Shown here piece by piece: positions 63,291-64,000 of a DNA stretch of 64,000 nucleotides. A program made the position numbers and the translations under genes. The notes below the pieces were generated by a model, which was not told where the DNA came from, made no database searches, and saw only the letters and a program-made list of their open reading frames with translations. The DNA is from an uncultured Cyclobacteriaceae bacterium (GTDB lineage: Bacteria; Bacteroidota; Bacteroidia; Cytophagales; Cyclobacteriaceae). The DNA lies in the NCBI GenBank assembly GCA_905479015.1, contig CAJQKV010000035.1, positions 62,001 to 126,000 on the forward strand. The letters run 5' to 3'. Numbering within the stretch: the first letter of the stretch is position 1; the number at the start of each line of letters is the position of its first letter.

Positions 63291-64000
63291 ATGAAGTATT
63301 TTGTCTACTTAAGTATCGTTTTTTTCTTCAGTCAATGTAAACCTACTGAAGTCACAACCGGACCAAACCAGACCCCTAATATCATCTTCATTTTAGCAGA
63401 TGATCTCGGCTATGGGGATGTTGAAATCTTAAATAAACAGTCAAAAATTCCCACTCCTCATCTCAATAAGCTGTCCCAACAGGGTATGATTTTTACCCAG
63501 GCCCATGCGCCTTCGGCGGTATGTACACCTACCCGGTATAGTGTGTTAACCGGTAATTACAGCTGGAGGTCACCTAAAAAGTCAGGAGTGGCGTGGTTGT
63601 GGGATCCCCCTTTAATTCATAAGGGGGATTATACTTTAGGAGAAATGCTTCAAAGTAAGGGCTATCATACCGCATGTATCGGTAAATGGCATTTAGGGTG
63701 GCATTGGCCAACCATGGAGGGTCATTCACCTCAAGCGGATGGGAGAAATATTGATTATGAGCAAGCCATCACTGGAGGTCCTACCGAACTCGGGTTTAAT
63801 TATTATTTTGGGGATGACGTACCGAGTTTTCCACCACACGCCTTTATTGAAAATGATAAAGTGACGGTATTACCTACAGAATGGTGGGAAGCGGGCAAAG
63901 CAGGTGCCCCAGGGGCAATGGTACCTGGCTGGCGTTATGAAGATTTATTACCGACAATTTCTGAAAAGGCCATTAAGTATGTAGCAGATCGTACTATTAA
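63291..64000 (+). CDS. Sulfatase (arylsulfatase type), N-terminal part
   Basis: The open frame runs without a stop from ATG 63291 to the window edge (236 codons seen; a complete enzyme is about 480-550). Signal VFFFSQC suggests a lipoprotein. The metal-binding IIFILADDLGYGD and the formylglycine motif CTPTR (Cys78, C-x-P-x-R) with SVLTG are present, followed by TACIGKWHLG. Cys78 must be oxidised to formylglycine by a maturase encoded elsewhere. It would hydrolyse sulfate esters on the glycan, giving the best hint that the substrate is sulfated. It is the last visible gene of the operon, which continues beyond the window. Confidence 0.93.
   Translation, partial: MKYFVYLSIVFFFSQCKPTEVTTGPNQTPNIIFILADDLGYGDVEILNKQSKIPTPHLNKLSQQGMIFTQAHAPSAVCTPTRYSVLTGNYSWRSPKKSGVAWLWDPPLIHKGDYTLGEMLQSKGYHTACIGKWHLGWHWPTMEGHSPQADGRNIDYEQAITGGPTELGFNYYFGDDVPSFPPHAFIENDKVTVLPTEWWEAGKAGAPGAMVPGWRYEDLLPTISEKAIKYVADRTI

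Noticed and set aside
1-64000. tRNA, rRNA, CRISPR arrays, insertion sequences and prophage genes.
   Set aside because: All regions between genes longer than about 100 bases were read; no cloverleaf, direct-repeat array, transposase or integrase was recognised.

Overview
The window is a 64 kb chromosomal piece from a member of the Bacteroidota, most likely a marine or aquatic Cytophagales-type bacterium. This rests on several independent signs: SusC/SusD pairs, a type IX secretion (T9SS) C-terminal sorting domain, a short (290 aa) primary sigma factor without region 1.1, promoters of the TTG-N19-TAnnTTTG type with almost no Shine-Dalgarno sequences, a DnaJ with a single zinc site, and a proteorhodopsin. 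Genus and species cannot be fixed from the sequence. No rRNA, tRNA, CRISPR array or insertion sequence was found.

Bases 1-14.7 kb are mostly housekeeping: a partial MATE exporter, a TetA-like MFS exporter, the primary sigma factor with a strong terminator, a PLP aminotransferase, a heptose-phosphate-type kinase, hemE, an M42-type aminopeptidase, adk-obgE, grpE-dnaJ, then a minus-strand operon prfB-MFS-yhhN in which prfB carries the classical RF2 programmed +1 frameshift. At 15.2-17.9 kb lies a T9SS-secreted CotH/lamin-tail protein. From 18 to 24 kb come ilvE, a cobalamin adenosyltransferase, an ABC ATPase, an SDR, an alkyltransferase-like protein, a sodium:solute symporter, and clpS-recR. At 24.4-26.1 kb a green-type proton-pumping rhodopsin and its retinal-forming Blh dioxygenase form a phototrophy cassette, separated by an intrinsic terminator-like hairpin that abuts the blh start codon. 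From 26 to 32.6 kb there are an unknown membrane protein, an alpha/beta hydrolase, a large M14 peptidase, a metallo-beta-lactamase-fold protein and a small membrane protein.

From 33 kb to the right edge the window is one glycan-utilisation locus. A first plus-strand unit holds a ROK sugar kinase, lgt and a propeller lipoprotein; a GntR/UTRA regulator faces it; then about 26 kb of overlapping plus-strand genes follow: DUF5004- and DUF4961-like surface proteins, two SusC/SusD pairs, a class I mannose-6-phosphate isomerase, an MFS sugar porter, a GH92 alpha-mannosidase with a discoidin module, a CE7-like esterase, an FG-GAP/ASPIC lipoprotein, a sialate O-acetylesterase-type esterase, two tandem DUF5005-like lipoproteins and a sulfatase cut by the window edge. 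Together these suggest uptake and breakdown of an acetylated, probably sulfated, mannose-containing glycan, with mannose phosphorylated by the ROK kinase and isomerised to fructose-6-phosphate.

The most notable new signal is a pair of near-identical palindromes (core TATGTT-YR-AACATA), one upstream of the ROK kinase and one lying exactly on the -7 element of the promoter of the large operon. They fit the HutC-type GntR operator pattern and would tie both units, including lgt, into one regulon under the local GntR protein.
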